In this document: piece by piece, positions 24,494 to 31,895 of the stretch
How positions within the stretch are numbered: the first letter of the stretch is position 1
How the letters are laid out: the number at the start of each line of letters is the position of its first letter
Source: Bacteroidales bacterium UBA4318
GTDB lineage: Bacteria; Bacteroidota; Bacteroidia; Bacteroidales; UBA932
Direction: 5' to 3'
Assembly (NCBI GenBank): GCA_002393895.1
Contig: DGUE01000156.1
Coordinates: 10,660-42,985 of the forward strand
DNA length: 32,326 nt
Program-made: the position numbers and the translations under genes
Notes under the pieces: model-generated
Seen by the model: only the letters and a program-made list of their open reading frames with translations
Told to the model about the DNA's origin: nothing
The model's database searches: none

Positions 24494-27169
24494 ATGAAAA
24501 AGATATATTTATTCCTTCTTGCGGCTGCCGGCATTTTTGCAGCTGCCTCCTGCGCAGTGGAAGAGATGAACGCTCCCGTCCAGGAGAATGGAACAGGTGA
24601 GGTCACCACTCTTACATTCACTTTCGACGCTACCAAGACCGCCCTTGTCAACGGCAAAACCACTTGGGCTGCCGGAGATAAGATCCGCGTCTATAACTCG
24701 ACCGGTACTTTCAATCAAGATGTCGAAGTTCCTGAGGAAGGAATCGGACAGGCTGAGTTTACCGCAGAGGTGAACATGGCTGATACCCTCTATTATGCAG
24801 TTTATCCTGTGAATGCCGTCAAGAGCTTCTCTGCAGGCAAGATCAAAGTCAATCTGAAGACTGATCCCGACGGACTTTTCAGCAGTGCCAATATCTGCGT
24901 TGCACAGAGCAAGGACGGAAAGTTCCAGATGCGCAACGCGACAGGCGTACTCAAGGTGAAAGTCAATTCCGGAAACGTCGTTGAGATTCTCCAGATCAAT
25001 GCAAAGAACCCCATGGTCGGTGACTATGAAATCGGCTTCGGCGCAGATACTCTGAACTTCGCTACTTCAGGCACTTCCAAGTCCGTTACCGTGGCAGTCG
25101 GCGGTGTTGATGGCGAGTATTTTATCCCCGTTATTCCCGGCACCCTTGAAAGCGGGCTCCAGATGACCGCCCTTAAGGGTAATGGTGGTTTCCAGACCCT
25201 CACCTCCACTAAAGACAATGAGGTGAAGATCAACGACCTTATCGACATGGGTGTCATCGGTGATAAACTTTCTGCCGGTTTGAACGGTGAAGGTTCCGAG
25301 ACCAATCCTTATGTTATCAACAACGAGGCTGAGTTCACGGCTTTCAGCTCTGCTGTGAATCTTGGTAACCCCTTCTCTGGCAAGTACATCAAACTCGCAA
25401 CGGATCTTGCAAAGGTTGAGACTCCTGTAGGTTACTATGTCTCCGCTGACGTTCAGTTCCCGTTCGAGGGCAAGTTCCTCGGCAATAACCACAAGGTTAC
25501 CCTCGCGCTTGACGGAACCACCGACAAGTGCTACACCAGCAATTATGTGGCATTCTTCGGACTCCTCGGAGAGGGCTCCTCTGTGCAGGATCTCAAGATC
25601 GATGGAACCGTGACCACCACTGGAAATTATGTCGGTGCCCTTGCCGGATACACTCGCGGTACAGCAGCCGACAAGATTACTGTTACCAATGTTGAGTCCA
25701 CTGCTGCTGTTACCGGCGGCGTTAGTGTCGGAGGTCTTTTCGGCCATGCCTACTTTACGGATATTGACAAGTGCGTGAATAAGGGCACTGTCACCGGAAC
25801 CGCAGACAACGGTGTCTTCTTCTACATGACTTACAACTCCTCCAACAAGCTCGTCTATGGTAATGCCGGATCCGATATCAAAGGTACCGGTGGTATAGCG
25901 GGCGCTACCCAGAATGTCCTTCTTACCGAGAGTGAAAACCAGGGTGCCGTCACCGGCCTGAACAAGGTTGGTGGTTTGGTCGGTACACTTTTCTGGTCTA
26001 CAATCGACAATAGTAAGAATACCGGTGCTGTTAAGGGAACTGCTGCTGAAACGCTTGTCGGTGGTATCGTCGGTTATTCACATTGCTCTCAGAACCTGAC
26101 GAACACTGTCAATGAAGGCACGGTACATGGTGAGAGTATCGTCGGCGGTATCTGCGGTTATGCAATGGGTACCAGCTATGGACACTCATCTGCCCAGAAG
26201 TTCTTCATCACCAAGTGCCATAACAAGGGTGCCGTTACTGCCACGCAGGGCGTCGTCGGTGGTATCTGCGGTGTTCAGCTTGCTTGTCAGAACCCGAGCG
26301 TTGCAATCGTGACGGACTGTGTTAACGATGGTGATGTTTCCGCTCCCACAGGCTACAAGGCTGCAGGTATCACTGCTGTCATGGCAGACTGCACAGGTTG
26401 GGGACAGCCTGAAATCAACAGGTGCATCAACAATGGTAAAGTCACCGCAATGATTTGGGTTGGCGGTATGGTTGCCTATTGCGCAGGTGCAAAGGATTAC
26501 TGGAAGGCCAGTTATAACCAGAATGTCGGTCTTGCCACATATTACTGGAAGATTTTCAACTGCGTCAACAATGGTACTATCCTTGGCTGCCGTACCGATA
26601 AGGATGGCGGCGAGGTCGCCGGCGGAATGGTCGGATTTACTTTCTCCACCGGTGGTGCCAATGGCAATAATCTCGGACTCTTCATCTACAACTGCATTAA
26701 CAACGGTGCCGTCCAGTACAAGGTGAATAGCCATAAGGGGGTATACTGCGGTGGTATCGTAGGTCGCTACCTGCGTGGACGCATCTACAATGTGGTGAAT
26801 ACTGGAAAGATCGGTCCTGAGACCGGAGATCCTGTTGATGGAACTGAAGCAAGGCTTGGTGCTATCATCGGTAGCTATGAGGATAACGCAGCGCGTTATC
26901 TTGCACTCCAGGAGGCATACTATCTCGATTCTTCCTGCGATCGTGACATGGGTACTGCCAGCACGAAGACAAAGAACACTGCAAATATTCTCAATGTTCT
27001 TTCCTTCGATAATTCCGGAGTTATCAACGGACAGGTCAGCTACGACAACAAGAACTACACCAACATCGTGGAGGCCCTCAATGCATGGGTTAACAAGAAT
27101 GGTGCATGGAATGCCACGGCTGGCACCGGTTACTACCTCTGGGCTGCCGGTCCCAAGTTCGCAGAGTAA
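24494..27169 (+). CDS. Fimbrillin-like plus GLUG-repeat surface lipoprotein
   Basis: 891 aa from ATG 24494 (MKKIYLFLLAAAGIFAAASC lipobox, then AVEEMN); an in-frame ATG four codons upstream is less likely. Residues about 35-260 resemble the Bacteroidetes fimbrillin-like (Mfa-like) beta-sandwich: TKTALVNGKTTWAAGDKIRVYN and DTLYYAVYPVNA. From about residue 375 to 790 there are roughly nine imperfect repeats of the type GG-hydrophobic-x-G ... C-hydrophobic-N-x-G-x-V, 40-50 residues apart (GGLFGHA...CVNKGTVTG; GGICGYA...CHNKGAVTA; GGMVGFT...CINNGAVQY). This is the GLUG pattern, expected to fold as a beta-helix. It lacks visible catalytic residues. It is last gene of the SusC/D operon, followed by a strong terminator. 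Adhesion or polysaccharide binding is inference. Confidence 0.82.
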   Translation: MKKIYLFLLAAAGIFAAASCAVEEMNAPVQENGTGEVTTLTFTFDATKTALVNGKTTWAAGDKIRVYNSTGTFNQDVEVPEEGIGQAEFTAEVNMADTLYYAVYPVNAVKSFSAGKIKVNLKTDPDGLFSSANICVAQSKDGKFQMRNATGVLKVKVNSGNVVEILQINAKNPMVGDYEIGFGADTLNFATSGTSKSVTVAVGGVDGEYFIPVIPGTLESGLQMTALKGNGGFQTLTSTKDNEVKINDLIDMGVIGDKLSAGLNGEGSETNPYVINNEAEFTAFSSAVNLGNPFSGKYIKLATDLAKVETPVGYYVSADVQFPFEGKFLGNNHKVTLALDGTTDKCYTSNYVAFFGLLGEGSSVQDLKIDGTVTTTGNYVGALAGYTRGTAADKITVTNVESTAAVTGGVSVGGLFGHAYFTDIDKCVNKGTVTGTADNGVFFYMTYNSSNKLVYGNAGSDIKGTGGIAGATQNVLLTESENQGAVTGLNKVGGLVGTLFWSTIDNSKNTGAVKGTAAETLVGGIVGYSHCSQNLTNTVNEGTVHGESIVGGICGYAMGTSYGHSSAQKFFITKCHNKGAVTATQGVVGGICGVQLACQNPSVAIVTDCVNDGDVSAPTGYKAAGITAVMADCTGWGQPEINRCINNGKVTAMIWVGGMVAYCAGAKDYWKASYNQNVGLATYYWKIFNCVNNGTILGCRTDKDGGEVAGGMVGFTFSTGGANGNNLGLFIYNCINNGAVQYKVNSHKGVYCGGIVGRYLRGRIYNVVNTGKIGPETGDPVDGTEARLGAIIGSYEDNAARYLALQEAYYLDSSCDRDMGTASTKTKNTANILNVLSFDNSGVINGQVSYDNKNYTNIVEALNAWVNKNGAWNATAGTGYYLWAAGPKFAE

Positions 27170-27191
27170 TTTCTGAGATCTTCTCATAATC

Positions 27192-27223
27192 GAAGCCGAC
27201 CCCTCGGGGCCGGCTTCTTTTTT
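27192..27223 (+). terminator. Rho-independent terminator of the SusC/SusD operon
   Basis: The arms GAAGCCGACCCC (27192-27203) and GGGGCCGGCTTC (27206-27217) pair over 12 bp with one A-C mismatch and a tight CTCG turn, followed by a run of T to 27223. It lies 23 bases after the stop of the GLUG-repeat gene. Confidence 0.9.
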
Positions 27224-27246
27224 GTTATTTGGTAGATTACTTTTTG

Positions 27247-28170
27247 TTAGAGGGCAGAAATCTCGTCTTCGCTAAGGCCAGTGATTTCTGCAATCTCGGA
27301 GATGCTCAATCCTTTTGCCAGTAGTTTTGCCGCGATTGTTCTATTGGCTTCTGCACGACCTTCTGCACGACCTTCTGCACGACCTTCTGCACGACCTTCT
27401 GCAAGGCCCTTTTCTAGTCCTTCGGCAAGTTTTTTTGCCAGTTCCTCCTGGGCCTTTTCGCGGGCAAATTCATCCGCCGCGTAGTTGTCGCGTTGAATTT
27501 TCAGACGGCGATTGTATGCTTCTCTTTCTGCTTTAGTCATATTGCTGAGTTCTGCTGCAGCCACCAGTTCCTCGAAGTAACTGTCGCTGCCCGTATCTGG
27601 TTTCTCCGCAAAATTAGGAAGATTCTTGAAATAATACAAGAATCTGTCTTCAAATGATTTACAGTCTTTCCATGGTTTACTGAACGGCCCGACCTCCATG
27701 AAAACGAACTGAAGTGCATTGGTCAAAAGGGCTCCAGTGTTATCTTCCCGAATGGAATACCTATGGATGTAACCATCCGTTTCTTGCATTTTGAAATTAA
27801 GCATACCCAGAAAGAAAACCGGTTTGAAGTCATAGTCCCAGCTCCCTTTTGGGGCTTGTGCGGTTATTGGGAAAGTGCTGTAGAACAATGCGCGTTTGCT
27901 GAAATGCTTTTGTTCCCGAACCTGCATTTCTACGATGAAGTCCCCAATCTGTTTGGACCTGCACTGGATGTCGAAGATGGCATTTCTGTCTTCAAGGGTT
28001 TGTCCGGGGTGCTCTACATTTACGAAAGCCAGTTCCTCGATTTCTAAATTGAAAACATGTTCAAGGAGCCCTTTCGTAAGGTGTTTGTTCTTCTCCTGTC
28101 CGAGAAGTTGCTTGAATGCGACGTCGATCATTGGATCGACATATCTACTTTGTCTTAATAACGGTTCCAT
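27247..28170 (-). CDS. Rpn family recombination-promoting nuclease / PD-(D/E)XK transposase-like protein
   Basis: 307-aa cytoplasmic protein of the Rpn / PF12784-like family (PD-(D/E)XK nuclease fold; E. coli RpnA promotes recombination in vivo). N-terminal YVDPMIDVAFKQLLG and KGLLEHVFNLEIEELAF are typical. The nuclease core is NAIFDIQCRSKQIGDFIVEMQ, giving the D...E-x-Q pattern. A helix region ends in AEGRAEGR-type repeats (coded by a 12-bp tandem repeat), followed by a small helix-turn-helix-like tail (KGLSISEIAEITGLSEDEISAL). Base composition is visibly more AT-rich than in the flanking operons, suggesting mobility. It converges on the SusC/D operon and stands alone. No inverted repeats or target duplications of an insertion sequence were found around it. 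Confidence 0.9.
   Translation of the reverse strand: MEPLLRQSRYVDPMIDVAFKQLLGQEKNKHLTKGLLEHVFNLEIEELAFVNVEHPGQTLEDRNAIFDIQCRSKQIGDFIVEMQVREQKHFSKRALFYSTFPITAQAPKGSWDYDFKPVFFLGMLNFKMQETDGYIHRYSIREDNTGALLTNALQFVFMEVGPFSKPWKDCKSFEDRFLYYFKNLPNFAEKPDTGSDSYFEELVAAAELSNMTKAEREAYNRRLKIQRDNYAADEFAREKAQEELAKKLAEGLEKGLAEGRAEGRAEGRAEGRAEANRTIAAKLLAKGLSISEIAEITGLSEDEISAL
27349..27408 (-). repeat. 12-bp tandem repeat in the Rpn gene
   Basis: TTCTGCACGACC occurs four times perfectly in a row (27349-27396) and once more in altered form TTCTGCAAGGCC (27397-27408). It encodes repeated Ala-Glu-Gly-Arg, ending against Ala-Glu-Gly-Leu. Copy-number change by slippage would keep the frame and only alter linker length. 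Confidence 0.97.
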
Positions 28171-28336
28171 AATTACAATTATTTAAGGGCCGTAATAGTA
28201 TACTCAATGATCAGAATATCCAAAGAATATCGGCAAACAATCGCCTTAATTTCTGTTTCTGCTTACGATTGTATGTTTTTAAAGGACCATAAGAAAAATC
28301 TTTTGGTTTACCTAAACTTAAATTCTATAAGTTTGC

Positions 28337-28344
28337 TATCTTTG
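28337..28344 (+). promoter_or_regulatory. Candidate -7 element for the DUF5683-SOD-GH127 unit
   Basis: TATCTTTG is an exact match to TAnnTTTG, 17 bases before the chosen ATG at 28362. The -33 region is AT-rich without a clear TTTG at the standard distance. The rest of the 191-bp divergent spacer (28171-28361) shows no other feature. Confidence 0.55.
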
Positions 28345-28361
28345 TTATTGTGGATAATTAT

Positions 28362-29030
28362 ATGAAAAAGTTGCTGTTCATCCTATTGGCTGTGCTTGCT
28401 CTGGCGGGCAGGGAGGCCTGTGCGCAGGATATCATCCACACCAAGAAGGGGGAGAATATCCTGGCAACGGCCGTGATCTTCGGCCCGTCGCAGATCAGCT
28501 ACCGCCTTTATGAGGACCCGACCGGCCCTATGCAGTTCATCGAAACCAGCAAGGTGGCCACCATCTACTTCGAGAACGGGGAGAAGATGAAACTGACAGA
28601 GGACGGAACCGAATACGCTCTCGGAACCAACAATTACTACAGCCTCCGCGATAAATACAACCCCCGCGACTATCAGCCGCAGCCTGGGGACGCATACAAC
28701 CCGTCGCTGATGGGACTGGCATCCTTCCTGATCCCCGGCCTCGGGCAGATTCTGGAAGGGGAGTGGGGCACCGGACTCATTTATATGGCGGGCGATGCCG
28801 CGCTGTTATTCGCCACCGTTTCTTCTTTGAAAAACGATTACAAGGTCTATGACAGCGGCCTCGGCACCGGCAGCCAGGTGGTCCAGGCCACTAAGACGGT
28901 GACCGCAGGCACAATCTTCTGCCTGGCCGGAGCCGTTGCCCTGAGCGCATTCTCCGCCTATGACGCCGTGCGCATCGCCAAGGTCAAGAACCTGCACATC
29001 AGAGGCTTCTCAGTACAATATGACTTTTAA
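28362..29030 (+). CDS. DUF5683-like exported membrane protein
   Basis: 222 aa from ATG 28362, preferred over an in-frame GTG at 28350 because it starts directly with a signal peptide (MKKLLFILLAVLALAG...ACA). The mature N-terminal ~85 residues are a small beta-rich region (DIIHTKKGENILATAVIF, VATIYFENGEKMKL). Then comes the hallmark LMGLASFLIPGLGQILEGEWGTGLIYMAG, with two or three membrane segments (about 115-150 and 180-205). The PGLGQ...G...G pattern is shared by DUF5683/TM2-like proteins, whose function is unknown. It is followed after 11 bases by the superoxide dismutase gene, probably co-transcribed. Family assignment is by motif only. Confidence 0.75.
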   Translation: MKKLLFILLAVLALAGREACAQDIIHTKKGENILATAVIFGPSQISYRLYEDPTGPMQFIETSKVATIYFENGEKMKLTEDGTEYALGTNNYYSLRDKYNPRDYQPQPGDAYNPSLMGLASFLIPGLGQILEGEWGTGLIYMAGDAALLFATVSSLKNDYKVYDSGLGTGSQVVQATKTVTAGTIFCLAGAVALSAFSAYDAVRIAKVKNLHIRGFSVQYDF

Positions 29031-29041
29031 ACAATAATACT

Positions 29042-29620
29042 ATGTTCGAACTCATCACCCTCCCTTACGCACCCGACGCGCTTGCACCCGCGATCAGCGC
29101 AGAGACCATAGCATTCCACCACGGAAAGCATCTCCAGACCTATGTGAACAACCTGAACGCGGCCATCGCCGGCACTCCTTTCGAGGGCAAGCCCCTCGAG
29201 GAGATAGTCCGCACGGCCGAAGGCGGCATCTTCAACAATGCCGGGCAGATACTCAATCACAACATGTATTTCCTGCAGTTCCGCGCGCCTCGCGAAGGCA
29301 ACGCCCCCGTCGGCAAGATCGCGGAGCTTATCGACGCGCAGTTCGGCAGCTTCGAGGCCTTCCAGAAGGAATTCGCCGCCAAGGGCGCCGGGCTCTTCGG
29401 CTCCGGCTGGGTCTGGCTCAGCGCCGATGCCGAGGGCAAACTCGTCATCACCCAGGAAGGCAACGCCGGCAACCCCGTCACCAAGGGCCTCAAGCCGCTG
29501 CTCACCTTCGACGTGTGGGAGCATGCGTATTATATAGATTACAGGAACGCCCGCCCGGCCTACATCGCCGGCCTTTGGCAGATCATCAACTGGGACGAAG
29601 TCAACGCACGCCTGAAATAG
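29042..29620 (+). CDS. sodB: Fe-type (possibly cambialistic) superoxide dismutase
   Basis: 192-aa cytoplasmic enzyme converting superoxide to hydrogen peroxide and oxygen. All four metal ligands are present: His26 (FHHGKHL), His73 (LNHNMYF), Asp157 and His161 (DVWEHAYY). Gln69, four residues before His73, is the second-sphere Gln typical of Fe-SODs, and FGSGWVWL also fits the iron or cambialistic type known from Bacteroides and Porphyromonas. The N-terminus FELITLPYAPDALAP aligns with E. coli SodB without gaps. Length is normal and there is no signal peptide. The stop is one base before the ATG of the GH127-like gene, so the two are likely co-translated, an unusual partner for SOD. Confidence 0.97.
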   Translation: MFELITLPYAPDALAPAISAETIAFHHGKHLQTYVNNLNAAIAGTPFEGKPLEEIVRTAEGGIFNNAGQILNHNMYFLQFRAPREGNAPVGKIAELIDAQFGSFEAFQKEFAAKGAGLFGSGWVWLSADAEGKLVITQEGNAGNPVTKGLKPLLTFDVWEHAYYIDYRNARPAYIAGLWQIINWDEVNARLK

Positions 29621-29621
29621 A

Positions 29622-31499
29622 ATGATACTCAATCTGATACTTTCCATAGTGGTCGGCGGCATGCTGGGCCACGCGATTGACGCAGGCTACGACGGCCGCC
29701 TCGCCCAGTACATCACCGGCCCCGACAGCTACGCCATCAACCTCTTCTCCCCGGAAAAGATAGCCCAGGGCAAGGGCGGATGGCAGGGGGAGCACGCCGG
29801 AAAATGGCTCTACGCGGCCTCCAAGGCCTACGAGCGCACCGGCGACCCGGCCCTTCTGGGCAAGCTCACATCCGTCGCAGACTACCTCATCTCCCGCCAG
29901 GAAAAGGACGGATATCTGGGCTGCTATCGCGAGGATAAACGCTACTACCACCGGCCCGGCCCGGATGCGATGAAGGTGGACTGGGATACCTGGATCATGG
30001 CCTACCTGATCAAGGGTTTCACCGAGACTTCGGTGGCCACCGGTGACCCCAAGTACGCCGACTGCGCGCTGCGGATAGTGGAATTCCTGCACTGGACCGT
30101 GTTCGAGCAGGGAATCAAGATCGCCCAGACCGGGCAGCACAGTGGAATGGCCGGCTGCGGAATACTGGATCCCCTCTGCGACCTGTATGTCCTGCGGCCG
30201 GAGCCCAAGGTCCGGGAGATGATCGAGCGCTGCATCTTCGAACTGGACGACACCCCCTGCCTGCAGCTGATTACGCTGGCGGGGAAGGGGTACGACGTTG
30301 CGCTGATAGGCAACGGCAAGATTTACGAGATGCTTCGCTGCCTCACCGGGATGGCGAAGGCCTATCAGCTTTATGCAGACGGGGCCCTGCCCGGAGGGAA
30401 GTCTAGCTCCGAACCTCTGCTGGCGGCCTGCACCAACGCCTGGGAAAGCATCTGCAAATGGCATCTGACCACCCTCGGAGGTCCCTGGGGCGGCATCAAC
30501 TTCTGCTGGGAACTGTTCAACCGCCCGGCCGAGTGGGCGCCCTACGAGTGCACGGAGACCTGTTCCGTGATGCAGTGGCTGAACTTCAACTGGGAGCTGC
30601 TGCGGATCAGCGGCGACGGCAAGTTCGCCTCCGAGATAGAGAAGACCGCATATAATGCCTTGATGGCCGCCCGCGCCGAAGACGGTTTGAGGTGGGAATA
30701 CTACGTGCGCACCAACGGCGAACTCACTCCCCGTGGGGACTGGGCCTGCTGCTGGAGCAGCGGTATGGTCGCCCTCGAGGACCTGCCGTGCTATGTGTAT
30801 GATGTCCGCCGCGACGGGCTGTATGTGAATGTGATTTCCGAGGGTGTGTTCGAGGGCGAGGTACGTGGAAAGAATGTTCGCGTTGAGCAGGTGTCGGATT
30901 ACGCCCGCACGGGGGTGGCAGAATTCACTGTCATTCCGAACCCCTCTGTCATTCCGAGCGAAGCGAAGGAATCTTTCACCCTGGCCATCCACCTCCCCGA
31001 ATGGGCCCCTTCATTTGAAGCCTCGGTCAACGGCAAGTCGGTCAAGGCCAGCGTCAAGAACGGCTACATCCGCATCAAACGCAGCTGGAAGGCCGGCGAC
31101 CGCCTTACCCTAAAGTTCCCCTACGAGATCCGCACCCTCGAGAAGGCCTGGGAATACCGCAACGCCGGTAAGAAGGAGTACAACTTCTCGAACTGGTACA
31201 ACGGTTTCACCAAGCACTACGTGACCTTCAGCGCTGGCCCCCTGGTGTTTGCCTGCGACCACGCCGACTCCTTCGAGAAGCAGAATCCGCTGAAGTTGAG
31301 TCGGGAAGAAATCGCCTCCGCCCGGCTGGAGAACGGTGCCACCGGCACTTCCGCCACCTCTGGCACTGCCGCTTCCGCCCCCGTCATGGCCCCCACGCCG
31401 ATTTTGAAGGTCGGCGGCCTGAACCTCACCCCCATCGCCCTCCTGCCACCCTTCGGCGACGGTCCCCAATGGCGCACCACCTGGTTCCAGATCCAATAA
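29622..31499 (+). CDS. GH127-like beta-L-arabinofuranosidase (DUF1680)
   Basis: 625-aa (alpha/alpha)6-barrel glycosidase of the GH127/GH146 group (PF07944), which hydrolyse beta-L-arabinofuranosides with a zinc-bound cysteine nucleophile. The expected Zn/Cys site is present: Glu312 and Cys314 in CTETCS, and Cys376-Cys377 in WACCWSSG, with Cys376 the probable nucleophile by analogy with HypBA1. N-terminal blocks WQGEHAGKWLYAASKAY and DGYLGCY fit the family. There is no convincing signal peptide (MILNLILSIVVGGMLG is hydrophobic but uncharged), so location is uncertain. Residues about 437-452 (VIPNPSVIPSEAKESF) are encoded by an interspersed repeat read in frame between barrel and C-terminal beta domains. 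The C-terminal region near 565-590 is Ala/Ser/Thr/Gly-rich. Other activities in the clan cannot be excluded. Confidence 0.9.
   Translation: MILNLILSIVVGGMLGHAIDAGYDGRLAQYITGPDSYAINLFSPEKIAQGKGGWQGEHAGKWLYAASKAYERTGDPALLGKLTSVADYLISRQEKDGYLGCYREDKRYYHRPGPDAMKVDWDTWIMAYLIKGFTETSVATGDPKYADCALRIVEFLHWTVFEQGIKIAQTGQHSGMAGCGILDPLCDLYVLRPEPKVREMIERCIFELDDTPCLQLITLAGKGYDVALIGNGKIYEMLRCLTGMAKAYQLYADGALPGGKSSSEPLLAACTNAWESICKWHLTTLGGPWGGINFCWELFNRPAEWAPYECTETCSVMQWLNFNWELLRISGDGKFASEIEKTAYNALMAARAEDGLRWEYYVRTNGELTPRGDWACCWSSGMVALEDLPCYVYDVRRDGLYVNVISEGVFEGEVRGKNVRVEQVSDYARTGVAEFTVIPNPSVIPSEAKESFTLAIHLPEWAPSFEASVNGKSVKASVKNGYIRIKRSWKAGDRLTLKFPYEIRTLEKAWEYRNAGKKEYNFSNWYNGFTKHYVTFSAGPLVFACDHADSFEKQNPLKLSREEIASARLENGATGTSATSGTAASAPVMAPTPILKVGGLNLTPIALLPPFGDGPQWRTTWFQIQ
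30929..30977 (+). repeat. Interspersed TGTCATTCCGAG-type repeat within the GH127 gene
   Basis: Two copies of TGTCATTCCGA (30929-30939 and 30947-30957) occur 18 bases apart. The second continues through GCGAAGCGAAGGAATCT, where ATTCC and GGAAT form inverted arms. This is the core of an interspersed repeat seen in many Bacteroidetes and other gut genomes (from memory), usually intergenic. Here it is in frame and codes for VIPSEAKESF. Confidence 0.85.
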
Positions 31500-31550
31500 C
31501 CCTGGTTTATCCGGTCTAACCCCGCTTTAGTCGGAATTCCAAACACTCTA

Positions 31551-31640
31551 GTGCTGTCGACGTCCGAAAAAACCGGACGTCGACAGCATTTTGGGCCTTT
31601 TTTGACGTTAACGTCCGTATTTTCCGGACGTCAACAGCAC
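31551..31640. repeat. REP-like double palindrome; also likely terminator for the GH127 unit
   Basis: Hairpin 1: TGCTGTCGACGTCCG (31552-31566) pairs perfectly with CGGACGTCGACAGCA (31574-31588) around AAAAAAC, followed by TTTT and soon a T6 run, so it can end transcription from the upstream operon. Hairpin 2: GTTAACGTCCG (31607-31617) pairs with CGGACGTCAAC (31625-31635), one mismatch. The outer arms of the two hairpins (31551-31566 and 31625-31640) are also complementary at 15 of 16 positions, so the whole 90 bp is one composite inverted repeat. Its position upstream of a HUH transposase gene fits a REP/BIME element. Confidence 0.75.
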
Positions 31641-31895
31641 CTCTGTCATCTCCTGATCTACGTTGACTCCGATTGGAGCCTCCTCATGTAAGACGTTCTC
31701 TTTTGTTTACTTAAAATTACTGTGGGTTAGATCATTTGGCACAATGTCAGTTTGATTAAAAAATTTTGATTCTATCATCTGGAATATTTATATTTGTTGC
31801 AGTTGAAACGTGGAGTTGATAGAGGGGTTGAAATCCCATACTGTCACTTAAATAGAGCGTTAGAATGAAGTTGAAGTATTTAATTTTATTGACAG
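31641..31895. other. AT-rich spacer upstream of the transposase gene
   Basis: About 255 bases between the palindromes and the transposase start, clearly more AT-rich than the window average. No convincing ORF, tRNA, or standard -7 box was found. A short ATG ORF at 31864 (48 codons) has no recognisable features and overlaps the transposase start. This may be the imported left flank of the transposase gene. Confidence 0.4.

Noticed and set aside
27349..27408. 12-bp direct repeats considered as CRISPR or replication iterons
   Set aside because: They have no spacers, lie wholly inside the Rpn coding frame and encode the AEGR linker typical of that family.
27247..28170. Complete insertion sequence around the Rpn-like gene
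   Set aside because: No terminal inverted repeats or target-site duplication could be seen; Rpn-family genes usually stand alone.
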